This document shows positions 8,665 to 17,261 of a DNA stretch of 64,000 nucleotides, in pieces. Origin of the DNA: Cohnella baijiui (lineage in GTDB: Bacteria > Bacillota > Bacilli > Paenibacillales > Paenibacillaceae); the NCBI RefSeq assembly GCF_020731285.1, contig NZ_JAJFOW010000003.1:186001-250000 (forward strand), written 5' to 3'. The notes under the pieces were generated by a model. It was given only the letters and a program-made list of their open reading frames with translations, did no database searches and was not told the origin of the DNA. A program made the translations under genes and the position numbers. How positions within the stretch are numbered: the stretch's first letter is position 1; each line of letters starts with the position of its first letter.

Positions 8665-9321
8665 ATGCAGACCAAAATTCATGCCGTATTGTTTGATCTG
8701 GATGGGACTATTCTCGATACGAATGAGCTTATCATACAGTCGTTTTTGAGCGCACTTGCGGGGGCGGTTCCGCCCGGATTCGGCCGCGAAATGATAATTC
8801 CGAGCATGGGACTACCGCTGGAGAAACAACTGAGGCTTTTCACCGGAAGGCAAAACGTGGAGGATTTAATCACTGCTTATTTTGATTTTAATTCGCAGCA
8901 TCATAACCGGTTGATTCGTCTTTTTCCTTTTGTAAAGGAGGTGTTGGACGCTTTAAATCGAAGCGGAGTTCAACTTGGGGTCGTGACAACGAAGTGGAAA
9001 TCGTCGACCACACGCAGCCTTACCTATTTGGGCATAATGGATCTGATGTCGGCGATCGTGACGTTGGATGATGTGCAGAATCCGAAGCCGCACCCGGAGC
9101 CAATCCGGATGGCGCTTAAACAATTAGGGGTGATGCCAGAGTCCGCCATAATGGTGGGCGATAGCGAGGCTGATATCGTCTCGGCGCGAGAGGCGGGCGT
9201 AGTACCGATAGGCGTCTCCTGGTCTCTCAAAGGCGAAGAACAGATGAAACGTTTCGGGGCGATACATGTCATTCATAATATGCGGGAACTGCTCAATATT
9301 GTAGGAGTGAATGGAGACTAG
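8665..9321 (+). CDS. HAD-superfamily phosphatase (PpaX / phosphoglycolate phosphatase-like)
   Basis: A 218-residue cytoplasmic hydrolase with all HAD motifs: FDLDGTILDTN (Asp11 nucleophile, Asp13 acid/base), VVTTKWKSST (motif II), the Lys of NPKPHPEP (motif III) and MVGDSEADIVSA (motif IV). The helical insert after motif I is a C1-type cap, so small phosphosugars or pyrophosphate are likely substrates. The ATG at 8665 is preferred over a TTG at 8659 because GAGGAGGG at 8651-8658 is too close to the latter. Two operator copies in its promoter tie it to the LacI-controlled operon at 12.8 kb, so it may dephosphorylate an intermediate of that pathway (inference). Confidence 0.85.
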   Translation: MQTKIHAVLFDLDGTILDTNELIIQSFLSALAGAVPPGFGREMIIPSMGLPLEKQLRLFTGRQNVEDLITAYFDFNSQHHNRLIRLFPFVKEVLDALNRSGVQLGVVTTKWKSSTTRSLTYLGIMDLMSAIVTLDDVQNPKPHPEPIRMALKQLGVMPESAIMVGDSEADIVSAREAGVVPIGVSWSLKGEEQMKRFGAIHVIHNMRELLNIVGVNGD

Positions 9322-9368
9322 TGGGGAAGCGGCGGCGTCCTTACACGGCGCCACCGTTTCCGGGCAGA

Positions 9369-10667
9369 TCAATGAAACGGGGGCAACCAATCTCCGTGCG
9401 CTTCGATCAACGCATCGCATAGCGCGACAGTATCGTCGATTGACAACTCGGCCGAAGTGTGCGGGTCCAACAGCGCAGCATGGTAAATATGCTCTTTCTT
9501 GCCCGTGCGAGCCGCTTCGATCGTCAACAGCTGGGTGTTGATGTTCGTTCGGTTCAGCGCAGCAAGCTGCGGTGGCAGATCACCTACGTAAGTCGGGGAA
9601 ACGCCGTTTTGGTCGACCAGACAAGGAACCTCGACGCATGCTTCTTTCGGCAGATTCGTAATAAGTCCAGTATTCATGACGTTGCCGCCGATTTGAAACG
9701 GACGGCCCGTTTCCATTGCTTCCATGATGAAAGAGGCATATTCGTACGAACGGGTGTGCTGAATGTTGCGATTTTCGACGAGCTCCGTCCGCATCGTCTT
9801 CCAGCGATCAATTTGCCTGAGACACCGTCGGGGGTACTCGTCCAGCGGAATGCGGTATCGTTCGATCAACTCCGGATAGCTCCTCTTGATGAAGTAGGGA
9901 TGATATTCGGCGTTATGCTCGGACGATTCCGTCACGTAATAGCCGAACCGCAGCATCAGCTCGAATCTGACTTTATCGTCGTGTTCTTCCAGTTGTTTTT
10001 GGGCAGCCAGTCGTTTAATTTCGGGGTATAAGTCGACGCCGTCCTTCGTCACTTCGAGCAACCACGCCATATGGTTAATGCCAGCGATTTTGCTCTGCAC
10101 ACCTTCGGCAGCTATGCCCAGCGTCCGGAACAAATCGCGGATGCATACTTGTACGCTGTGGCACAAACCGACCGTTCGGACGCCGCCATCGACGTTCATG
10201 ACGTTGGTCAACACGGCCATCGGATTGCTGTAGTTGAAAAACCAAGCTTCTGGACAAACTTCCCGAATGTCCCGTGCGATGTCCATCAGAACGGGGATGG
10301 TGCGCAGACTGCGGAAAATGCCGCCGATCCCGACCGTGTCGGCGATCGTCTGGCGCAGTCCGAACCTCTTGGGAACCTCGAAATCCGTGATCGTGCAAGG
10401 ATCGTAGCCTCCTACATTGATGGCATTAATGACGTACTTGGCTCCGCGCAGCGCCTCTTTTCGGTCGGCATAAGATGTGATTCGGCAGCCGCTGCTTGTG
10501 GTTGACTTCAAATTGTTTAACATGCTTTCTGAATCCCTTAGCCTTACCGGATCGATGTCGTGCAGAGCGAGCTCGAAGTCCTGAAGCGCATCCGTCAGCA
10601 TGCAGTCACCCAGCACGTTTTTTGCAAAAACGGTGCTTCCGGCTCCGATAAAAGCAATTTTTGGCAT
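9369..10667 (-). CDS. Family 4 glycosidase (alpha-galactosidase/alpha-glucosidase type)
   Basis: A 432-residue cytoplasmic GH4 enzyme. Members hydrolyse glycosides by an NAD+- and Mn2+-dependent oxidation/elimination route. The N-terminal Rossmann motif is IAFIGAGSTVFAKN. NYSNPMAVLTN follows, and then GLCHSVQ, whose Cys and His are metal ligands in the family. The CHS form is the one I associate with MelA-type alpha-galactosidases, but alpha-glucosidase or galacturonidase specificity cannot be excluded. AGGAGGG precedes the ATG. The gene is divergent from the AraC-type regulator at 10802, which probably controls it. Confidence 0.88.
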   Translation of the reverse strand: MPKIAFIGAGSTVFAKNVLGDCMLTDALQDFELALHDIDPVRLRDSESMLNNLKSTTSSGCRITSYADRKEALRGAKYVINAINVGGYDPCTITDFEVPKRFGLRQTIADTVGIGGIFRSLRTIPVLMDIARDIREVCPEAWFFNYSNPMAVLTNVMNVDGGVRTVGLCHSVQVCIRDLFRTLGIAAEGVQSKIAGINHMAWLLEVTKDGVDLYPEIKRLAAQKQLEEHDDKVRFELMLRFGYYVTESSEHNAEYHPYFIKRSYPELIERYRIPLDEYPRRCLRQIDRWKTMRTELVENRNIQHTRSYEYASFIMEAMETGRPFQIGGNVMNTGLITNLPKEACVEVPCLVDQNGVSPTYVGDLPPQLAALNRTNINTQLLTIEAARTGKKEHIYHAALLDPHTSAELSIDDTVALCDALIEAHGDWLPPFH

Positions 10668-10709
10668 CGTAAACCCTCCTCAATGATATTGCAATGTCAG
10701 TATAATTGG

Positions 10710-10740
10710 ACGCATTTCAAAACTGCATGGTGAAATGCGT
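10710..10740. promoter_or_regulatory. Inverted repeat between the GH4 and AraC genes
   Basis: Perfect 10-bp arms ACGCATTTCA and TGAAATGCGT separated by 11 bases, in the 134-bp divergent intergenic region. It is a candidate binding site for the AraC-type protein; no other role is visible. Confidence 0.5.
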
Positions 10741-10801
10741 GATTTGGCTGGAAGAATGCGAGATGGTGCAAGGCGCCATTTAAGGAGGTCTTAAACCCAA
10801 T

Positions 10802-11647
10802 ATGAATCGGCCTTATTCGATATCTTTTCACCCTTGTCCGGGAAAAGGGGAGCTTGTCGTGCTGTTCTGTGGGAGCGAAAAAACTCTTCCAAGACATAAT
10901 GTCGGGCCGCAAGTTCGCGATTATTATTTGATGCATCTTGTGTTGTCCGGCAAGGGACAATTCCTATGCATGGGGCAAAAATACGAGCTTAGGGAAGGGG
11001 AAAGCTTCTTCATATTTCCTGGAGAGCTGATCCGCTATATGGCGGACGAAAAGGATCCCTGGCACTACCGCTGGATCGGTTTTTACGGTGACGGCGCAGA
11101 AAGGATATTGGCAACGCTCCGTTTGTCGCCGCAGCAACCAATCGCCCGACCCAATAGTTCCAAGCGAGCTGCGGTGCTGCTGCGCAAGATCGAAAGGTCT
11201 TTATCGGTGGCTGAGCCCGGAATGGACCTCCATATCGGTGGGCTGATGCGGATGTTGCTTGCCCATTTTGCCATGGACGACGTGAATCCAGCGAAAGAAG
11301 AAATGGGCAGAACAAGCTTGATCGAGCAGCAGGTCGCTAGTACGATTAGGTGGCTGACCGTGCATTATTCTCAGCCGATCTCGATGGAACAAATTTCGCA
11401 TTCCCTCGGCTACGATCGAACGTACTTGTCTAAAATGTTTAAACAACGCACCGGGATGCCTCCGACACGATTTTTAACGAAAATTCGTTTGGAACGAGCG
11501 AAAATATTGCTCAAGCAGCAGCGGCTAACTGTTGAGCAAATCGCTGCTTCGGTCGGAATTTCCGATCCGTTTTATTTTTCTAAGCAATTTAAAAAGTGGT
11601 ATGGCGTTCCTCCCACCCAATATCGAAAGGAGTCAGCTATTCGATGA
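10802..11647 (+). CDS. AraC-family transcriptional regulator
   Basis: A 281-residue activator. Residues ~10-110 form a cupin-like ligand domain (YYLMHLVLSGKGQF and a GESFFIFPGEL segment). The C-terminal ~100 residues hold two helix-turn-helix units (ISMEQISHSLGYDRTYLSKM and VEQIAASVGISDPFYFSKQF), ending in the typical GVPPTQYRK. AAGGAGG precedes the ATG. It is divergent from the GH4 glycosidase, the usual arrangement for MsmR/RafR-type activators of alpha-galactoside genes. Its stop overlaps the rsgA start in ATGA, so the two are translationally coupled. Confidence 0.9.
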   Translation: MNRPYSISFHPCPGKGELVVLFCGSEKTLPRHNVGPQVRDYYLMHLVLSGKGQFLCMGQKYELREGESFFIFPGELIRYMADEKDPWHYRWIGFYGDGAERILATLRLSPQQPIARPNSSKRAAVLLRKIERSLSVAEPGMDLHIGGLMRMLLAHFAMDDVNPAKEEMGRTSLIEQQVASTIRWLTVHYSQPISMEQISHSLGYDRTYLSKMFKQRTGMPPTRFLTKIRLERAKILLKQQRLTVEQIAASVGISDPFYFSKQFKKWYGVPPTQYRKESAIR

Positions 11648-12720
11648 GCAAATCGACTCTCGGCGACTATGGTTATGAACGTTTTGCGGCGGAGTTGCCC
11701 ACTATCGACATGGAGGAATTCGTGCCGGGAAGGGTTATCGCACAGCATAAGGGCGGTTACCGTATCGTAACCGAGTTTGGCGAATATATCGCCCAAGTGA
11801 CCGGGAAATATCAATATGAACTCGGGGAACAAGGCGGTTATCCGGCGGTAGGCGATTTTGTGAAAGTACAAATACCAGAGTCCAACGATCGGGCGATGAT
11901 CCACGGGCTTCTGCCACGCAAAACGATGTTTTACCGCAAAGATAATTGGAATAGTAGCGGCTTGCAAATTTTGGCCAGCAATTTTGATACCGTGTTCATT
12001 TGTATGTCGTTAAACAAAGATTTCAACCTTTCCCGGCTCGAGCGCTTTCTGATTATGGCAGAAGAAAGCCGGGCTGAACGGGCTATTGTGTTGACAAAGG
12101 CCGACTTGTGCGACGATGTAGAAGGCCGGGTAGCCATTTGCCGAGCAATCGCCGCTGATATCCCCGTCTACGCGGTTAGCTCGGCGCAAAGAAAAGGACT
12201 TGAATGGCTGCTGCCATATTTCGAAAAAGGAAAAACAGTGGTGGCTCTTGGTTCGTCTGGAGTTGGAAAATCAAGTCTGGTGAATGCACTATTCGGGGAT
12301 CAAAGAATGGAAACCAGTGAAATTCGCGCGGACGACGATAAAGGCCGCCATACGACCGTGCATCGCGAGATCATCATACTGCCGAGCGGAGGCTTATATA
12401 TGGACACTCCCGGCATCCGTGAGATAGGGCTTGTGGATGCCGCAGAATCGGTGGCGCATCGATTCGATGATGTAGAGCAGTTGCTTATCAGGTGCAAATA
12501 TAAAGACTGTCAACATCGCCAAGAACCAGGATGTGCTGTGCAGGCAGCCATTCGGAGCGGTGAGTTGTCCAACGATAGGTTTAAAAAGTATTTGCAGTTC
12601 CAAAAGGAAGCGGCCTTCTCTGAAAGCAAATCAGGCTATTTGTTCGATAAATGGCAGCTCTCCAAGGCGCATTCACGGAACTTGAAGGAGATTCGAAAGC
12701 ATAGCAGAAAACGAAAATGA
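11644..12720 (+). CDS. rsgA: RsgA-type small ribosomal subunit biogenesis GTPase
   Basis: A 358-residue circularly permuted GTPase that helps mature the 30S subunit. Order: OB-fold N-terminus (VPGRVIAQHKGGYRIVT), then the G4 motif TKAD before the P-loop GSSGVGKSSLVN, which is the permutation signature, DTPG (G3), and a zinc knuckle with spacing C-x4-C-x-H-x5-C. The ATG at 11644 overlaps the AraC stop. The canonical rsgA of Bacillota lies in the prkC/rpe cluster, so this copy beside a sugar regulator is probably a paralogue. The activity call is safe; the reason for its position is unknown. Confidence 0.9.
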   Translation: MSKSTLGDYGYERFAAELPTIDMEEFVPGRVIAQHKGGYRIVTEFGEYIAQVTGKYQYELGEQGGYPAVGDFVKVQIPESNDRAMIHGLLPRKTMFYRKDNWNSSGLQILASNFDTVFICMSLNKDFNLSRLERFLIMAEESRAERAIVLTKADLCDDVEGRVAICRAIAADIPVYAVSSAQRKGLEWLLPYFEKGKTVVALGSSGVGKSSLVNALFGDQRMETSEIRADDDKGRHTTVHREIIILPSGGLYMDTPGIREIGLVDAAESVAHRFDDVEQLLIRCKYKDCQHRQEPGCAVQAAIRSGELSNDRFKKYLQFQKEAAFSESKSGYLFDKWQLSKAHSRNLKEIRKHSRKRK

Positions 12721-12768
12721 ACATTTTTGAGAGCTGTGTTTTTGTTTCTTATGTGTTTTTGTTTCTTA

Positions 12769-12797
12769 TTGACACGACCTTGGCATTTCGATAATAT
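12769..12797 (+). promoter_or_regulatory. SigA promoter of the LacI-led catabolic operon
   Basis: TTGACA (12769-12774), a 17-bp spacer and TAATAT (12792-12797), close to consensus. The -10 box overlaps the operator that begins at 12795. Confidence 0.85.
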
Positions 12798-12814
12798 GAA
12801 AACGTAATCACATA
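12795..12814 (+). promoter_or_regulatory. TGAAAACG-type operator, copy 3
   Basis: TATGAAAACGTAATCACATA, overlapping the -10 box and start point of the LacI operon promoter, as expected for autorepression. Confidence 0.65.
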
Positions 12815-12838
12815 AATGCCATTAAATTATGTTATCGA

Positions 12839-12860
12839 TATGTGAAAACGAATTCATACA
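12839..12860 (+). promoter_or_regulatory. TGAAAACG-type operator, copy 4
   Basis: A second copy reading TATGTGAAAACGAATTCATA, between the start point and the ribosome site of the LacI gene. It lies 46 bp from copy 3 (TGAAAACG to TGAAAACG). Confidence 0.6.
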
Positions 12861-12866
12861 AGGTGG

Positions 12867-13880
12867 ATGATGAGTTTGCAAATCAAGGATATCGCCAAAC
12901 AGGCCAACGTATCGCCGGCCACGGTTTCCCGGGTGCTGCACAATAGTGGCTACGTGTCAAAGGAAAAGAGGGAGCTAGTTCAAAAGGTGTTGGACGAGTT
13001 GAATTACGTGCCCAATAAAATCGCACGGGGGCTAAAAAACCAATCTACCGGTATGATCGGCCATATTTTACCCAGCCCGTATCCGAATCCATACATGGCG
13101 CGGATTTCACGCGGAGTGGACGAGGAAGCATACTCCCGCGGCACTCAGATCCTTACACTGTACAGCTACTCCGACGAGAAGCGAGAGTGGGAGTTTATTC
13201 AGGAGCTGAAAAGCCGTATGGTCGATGGCATTATTTTCACCAGCCCGGTGTCCCGAGAGAATGTGAAGAAGGCCATCGGCTTGGGCATCCCGGTTGTGAT
13301 GGTGGAGCGGTCGATGAATCTGCAAGATGTTGACCGTATCCTGATCGATTACGTACCGGCTTCTTATAACGCGACTCGCAAAATTCTCGATGCCGGCCAT
13401 AAAGACATCGGATATATTGGCAAGCAAACATCCGCAAGCTATGTGGAAAGTCAGCGGCATGAAGGTTATTTGCAGGCGATGAAGGATGCTGGAATCGAAC
13501 CGAAGGACCAGTGGATCAAGTTCGCAAAAGATTACGATCCGATGTCCGGATACCATTTGATGAGGGAGTTGCTTGACGGAGAACACATGCCGACTGCAGT
13601 ATTTATCGCCAGCGATATGTTCGCGGTCGGAGCGCTTCAGTTGCTGTATGAGCGGAAACTTCGCGTGCCCGACGACATCTCGATCGTCGGATTCGACAAT
13701 ACTTATGCAGATAAGCTATCACCACCATTGTCAACCGTATCGATTCCGATCGAAGAAATGGGTCGGGCGAGTGTGCAGATCATTATCGACCGGTGTAAAA
13801 ATGTTGATGCTGCGTTTAAGACATTAACGATGAACGCTACCTTTGTCGACAGAGGCACGGTGAAACGAATTGGTATCTAA
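12867..13880 (+). CDS. LacI-family transcriptional regulator of the 12.8-25.5 kb operon
   Basis: A 337-residue repressor. The N-terminal headpiece is IKDIAKQANVSPATVSRVLH with the hinge LNYVPNKIARGLKNQ. The rest is a periplasmic-binding-protein-like sugar sensor (IGHILPSPYPNPYMARI, the ISIVGFDNTYADKLSPPLST segment, and RGTVKR near the C-terminus). AAGGTGG precedes the ATG; an ATG three bases later is possible. It is the first gene of the operon and has two operator copies in its own promoter, so it is probably autoregulated and induced by the imported sugar or a product of it. Confidence 0.92.
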   Translation: MMSLQIKDIAKQANVSPATVSRVLHNSGYVSKEKRELVQKVLDELNYVPNKIARGLKNQSTGMIGHILPSPYPNPYMARISRGVDEEAYSRGTQILTLYSYSDEKREWEFIQELKSRMVDGIIFTSPVSRENVKKAIGLGIPVVMVERSMNLQDVDRILIDYVPASYNATRKILDAGHKDIGYIGKQTSASYVESQRHEGYLQAMKDAGIEPKDQWIKFAKDYDPMSGYHLMRELLDGEHMPTAVFIASDMFAVGALQLLYERKLRVPDDISIVGFDNTYADKLSPPLSTVSIPIEEMGRASVQIIIDRCKNVDAAFKTLTMNATFVDRGTVKRIGI

Positions 13881-13895
13881 GAAAGGGGAAGAAGC

Positions 13896-14807
13896 ATGAA
13901 AGCGTTCAAAGCGTCTTTATGGGACCGATACGCCGCCTATTGGTTCCTTCTACCGGCCCTGCTGTGTATCCTAGTGTTCATTGTTTACCCCAGTGTGCGC
14001 TCGGTATGGATGTCGTTTTTTAACATCGAGCTTCTTAACAACGCTGGGCAATTCATTGGATTTCGCAATTACACCGATTTTTTCCAAAACGGTTCTCTGA
14101 TCAAATTAATCGGAAATACATTGTTCTTTTCCATCGTGTCCATTGCTGTCGCATGCCCGTTCTCGCTCTACATTTCGCATTTACTAAACAAACCATATTG
14201 GGGACGCGGTTTTTTTCGAACCTTGTTTTTAATCCCTTGGGTGACCCCGCCTGTCGTGGCGGCTTCGGTGTGGAAATTTATTTTAAGTGAGAACTTCAGT
14301 CCCATTAACGGATTACTGCTACAGCTGCACCTAATTAAGAAACCGATTTCATTTTTAGGCAATATCGAATGGGGATTTGGACCAGTCAATCTACCGATGT
14401 TATTTATGATTCTCGTAAACGTATGGAGCATATTTCCGTTTATGATGGTCATGTTTCTGGCTGCCATGCAAAACATTTCTTCCGACATCTACGAAGCGGC
14501 GACCGTCGATGGAGCAGGAAACAAGCGCAAATTTTTCGCGATTACAATCCCCCTCATTATGCCGGTCATGGGCATCACATTGCTTTTGCAAAGCATTTGG
14601 CAATTCAACGACTTCAACACTGGATTTCTGCTTACAAGGGGCGGTCCACTCGATATGACCAACCTGCTCGCGGTAAAGGTGTATAGCGAAGGCTTCCTAA
14701 ATTTTAAATACAGCTCTGCGGCGACGATTAGCGTCATCATGTTCCTGATTGTGCTAATCCCGTCGATCGCGTACATCAAAACAACCGGCAAGGAGCAATT
14801 CGATTAA
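13896..14807 (+). CDS. Sugar ABC transporter permease, MalF/UgpA type
   Basis: A 303-residue CUT1 permease with about six membrane segments. It has the common start YWFLLPALLCILVFIVYPSV and the EAA loop EAATVDGAGNKRKFF followed by TIPLIMP. GAAAGGGGAAGAAGC precedes the ATG, 15 bases after the regulator gene. It works with the next permease and the binding protein at 15832; no ATPase gene is present. Confidence 0.92.
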   Translation: MKAFKASLWDRYAAYWFLLPALLCILVFIVYPSVRSVWMSFFNIELLNNAGQFIGFRNYTDFFQNGSLIKLIGNTLFFSIVSIAVACPFSLYISHLLNKPYWGRGFFRTLFLIPWVTPPVVAASVWKFILSENFSPINGLLLQLHLIKKPISFLGNIEWGFGPVNLPMLFMILVNVWSIFPFMMVMFLAAMQNISSDIYEAATVDGAGNKRKFFAITIPLIMPVMGITLLLQSIWQFNDFNTGFLLTRGGPLDMTNLLAVKVYSEGFLNFKYSSAATISVIMFLIVLIPSIAYIKTTGKEQFD

Positions 14808-14838
14808 TCAAATGACAATAGCAACGGGGGGGAGCACC

Positions 14839-15696
14839 ATGAGAGTCAGTCACGGCTTTCCATCAACAAAATGGCAGCTTGTGAAGCATTACGCCATCCT
14901 GACTGCAGTAAGCGTCATCGTTCTGTTTCCGTTTTATTGGATGTTCGTCACTTCGGTCAAACCTCCGGAAGATATTTTGCGTACGCCTCCTAACTGGTGG
15001 CCGACTGCGATGGAGGTCGTGAACTACGTAAAAATCTGGACAACGATCCCTTTATTTATCTATTTGAAAAATTCACTTCTGTACGCAGCTCTGTCGACAG
15101 CGCTATGCGTCGTACTTTCCGGCTTTGCCGCATACAGTCTCAGCCGGTTCAGGTTTAAGTTGCGAAAACTCAGCATAATGGCTTTCTTGACTTCACAGCT
15201 CGTTCCAGGCACGCTAACGATTATCCCATTTTACTTCATGATGTACAACATGGGGCTAAATAACACCGTGATTGGCATCGTGCTCGCCTACAGCATTTGG
15301 GCTGTTCCGTTCTGCACACTTATGTTACGGGGGTACCTGGCATCGGCCATTCCTGTGTCGCTAGAGGAGAGCGCAACGATCGACGGCTGCAATAAACTGG
15401 GCATTTTTTTTCGAATCGCACTGCCAATTTCACTGCCAGGCATTGTGGCGACCGCTATCTTTTCGTTCATCCTTGCGTGGAACGAGTTCATGTGGGCTTC
15501 GATTATTTTGACAAAGTCCGGTTACAAGCCGCTATCCGTTGGGATGTACGATTATATCGGCAAAACAGGGGTCACGCCCGCCATTTCTTTGTACATGGCA
15601 ACTGCTGTTATCGCAACTATTCCTTCCCTTATCGTTTTCGGTATTGCGCAAAAGCATTTGGTGAACGGTTTGACGGCTGGCGCCGTGAAAGGATAA
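14839..15696 (+). CDS. Sugar ABC transporter permease, MalG type
   Basis: A 285-residue permease with the N-terminal LFPFYWMFVTSVKPPEDIL and EAA loop EESATIDGCNKLGIFF followed by ALPISLPG. I place the start at ATG 14839, which has GGGGGGAG eight bases upstream; the in-frame ATG at 14812 has no ribosome site. It is the second half of the permease pair. Confidence 0.9.
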   Translation: MRVSHGFPSTKWQLVKHYAILTAVSVIVLFPFYWMFVTSVKPPEDILRTPPNWWPTAMEVVNYVKIWTTIPLFIYLKNSLLYAALSTALCVVLSGFAAYSLSRFRFKLRKLSIMAFLTSQLVPGTLTIIPFYFMMYNMGLNNTVIGIVLAYSIWAVPFCTLMLRGYLASAIPVSLEESATIDGCNKLGIFFRIALPISLPGIVATAIFSFILAWNEFMWASIILTKSGYKPLSVGMYDYIGKTGVTPAISLYMATAVIATIPSLIVFGIAQKHLVNGLTAGAVKG

Positions 15697-15712
15697 ATTC
15701 TTTTTTGTTAAG

Positions 15713-15730
15713 TATGAAAACGACACCACA
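15713..15730 (+). promoter_or_regulatory. TGAAAACG-type operator, copy 5
   Basis: TATGAAAACGACACCACA, identical to the copy at 8596-8613. It lies between the second permease gene and the binding-protein gene. No strong promoter is visible, so it may act as a roadblock or mark a weak internal promoter. Confidence 0.5.
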
Positions 15731-15831
15731 TCTAAAATCGCCGAGGGAAGGGAGGTGACGAAATCGGCAACGGACGGCGGTCGATAAACTTCGTCGATGT
15801 GGAGAATATACCTTTTGGGAGGTTAGAGAAA

Positions 15832-17184
15832 ATGCGGAAAAACGGTAAAGCAGCGCTTTGTTTGGCAATTGTCCTCATCCTTTCGCTCGTTCTGTTCGGC
15901 TGCGGTTCGTCTTCGAAGGAAAATGCGGACATCAGCGGTAGCCCGAATAGCAGTGGCTCCGGAGGCGGCGGGGAAATTACAGTATGGATTCAGAAATACA
16001 GCGAAGACCCGGGCATCATGACCGAACTGATGGACGATTTGACGAAGAAATTCAAAGCCGAAACCGGCATCACGGCCAAGTACGAACTGGTCGACTGGGG
16101 ACAGGCACTGACCAAGTACACACTGGCGAGTACGGGCGGAGATGCCCCCGACGTAGCCGATCTTTTTTTCCTCCAATCTTTCGTGAAGATAGGCGGAGAA
16201 AAGTTTGGTCCGTTGCAAATCAATGACGTGGCAAAGGATATCGGCGTAGATAAGTTCATTCCGGCTTCGTTATCGGACGTCAAGGTCGGCGACGACTTTT
16301 ACGCCATTCCGTGGGGCTTCGATACTCGAGTCATGGTGTACAATACAGATCACTTTGCGGAGGCAGGGATCAAAGAGCCGCCGACGACATGGGATGAACT
16401 GCTTGCGGATGCGAAAAGGCTGACGAAGACGGACGCTGCCGGCAACATCACCCGCTCGGGCATGATTTGGGGCGTCGACAGCGGCCGGTTCGACCAGACG
16501 TGGGCAACTGTACTTGCCCAGGCTGGCGGGAAAATGTTCGATGATGCATATTCGAAAGCAACCTTCGACTCTCCCGAAGGCATGGAATCGCTGCAATTCA
16601 TGCAGGACTCCGTTTACAAATACAAAGTGACGACCAAAAACGTGATTGATCCGAGCTACGATTCGTACAACGACTTCCTGTCGGGCAAAGCTTCCATCAT
16701 GCTCGGGGCGACTTCCGTACTGAAGTCAATGCAGAAGGAACTGGCACCGCAGATGGAGGGCAAGTATCAAGCATCTGTCTTGCCGAGCAAATCCGGGCAA
16801 GGCCCTTCAAGTATCCACTCGGCGCAGATGGTATCGGTCATGAAGTCATCCAAAAACATTGAAGCGGCCAAAAAATGGATTAAGTTTTTTACGTCCAAGG
16901 AGGCTCAGCTCGAAGTTTCGAAGAAGCTGGCGATGCTGAATTCCAACCTTGAAGTGATGGCGGATCCCTACTTTACCGATGACCCTTGGCTTAGCGCGTT
17001 CGTGGAGCAGAGCAAGCGCACGACGCTGCTGGATCAGCCGATCCCGAGCTGGAGCCAAATCAGCGCATTTCCGAGCGGCCCGATCGGGCGTATGACGACC
17101 AATATAATGGCCGGACGGTCCGTAAAGGACGAAGTCCAAACAGCCTTCAAAAGCGTGCAGACGATACTTGCCAGCAATAAATAA
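15832..17184 (+). CDS. Extracellular sugar-binding lipoprotein (ABC importer)
   Basis: A 450-residue family 1 solute-binding lipoprotein. The signal peptide ends in the lipobox LVLFGC (Cys24), followed by a Ser/Gly-rich linker and the mature start EITVWIQKYSEDPGIM. The STGGDAPDVADLFF segment and the ASIMLGATSVL segment near residue 290 are typical of sugar binders. The ATG at 15832 has GGGAGG upstream; the GTG at 15799 adds a non-signal stretch. The ligand is unknown. The downstream NagB and kinase genes suggest an amino sugar (inference). Confidence 0.9.
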   Translation: MRKNGKAALCLAIVLILSLVLFGCGSSSKENADISGSPNSSGSGGGGEITVWIQKYSEDPGIMTELMDDLTKKFKAETGITAKYELVDWGQALTKYTLASTGGDAPDVADLFFLQSFVKIGGEKFGPLQINDVAKDIGVDKFIPASLSDVKVGDDFYAIPWGFDTRVMVYNTDHFAEAGIKEPPTTWDELLADAKRLTKTDAAGNITRSGMIWGVDSGRFDQTWATVLAQAGGKMFDDAYSKATFDSPEGMESLQFMQDSVYKYKVTTKNVIDPSYDSYNDFLSGKASIMLGATSVLKSMQKELAPQMEGKYQASVLPSKSGQGPSSIHSAQMVSVMKSSKNIEAAKKWIKFFTSKEAQLEVSKKLAMLNSNLEVMADPYFTDDPWLSAFVEQSKRTTLLDQPIPSWSQISAFPSGPIGRMTTNIMAGRSVKDEVQTAFKSVQTILASNK

Positions 17185-17198
17185 ACAAAAGGGTGCCT

Positions 17199-17237
17199 GT
17201 TCGCCGGCAGCCACTCAAGCGTCAGGCTCCGGTGAAC
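17199..17237 (+). terminator. Intercistronic hairpin after the binding-protein gene
   Basis: GTTCGCCGG and CCGGTGAAC pair with one mismatch, with an inner AGCC/GGCT pairing and no T-tract. It is more likely an mRNA-stabilising or attenuating stem-loop than a full terminator. Confidence 0.45.
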
Positions 17238-17261
17238 AAGCAGCCCGGATGGAGGGCAATC

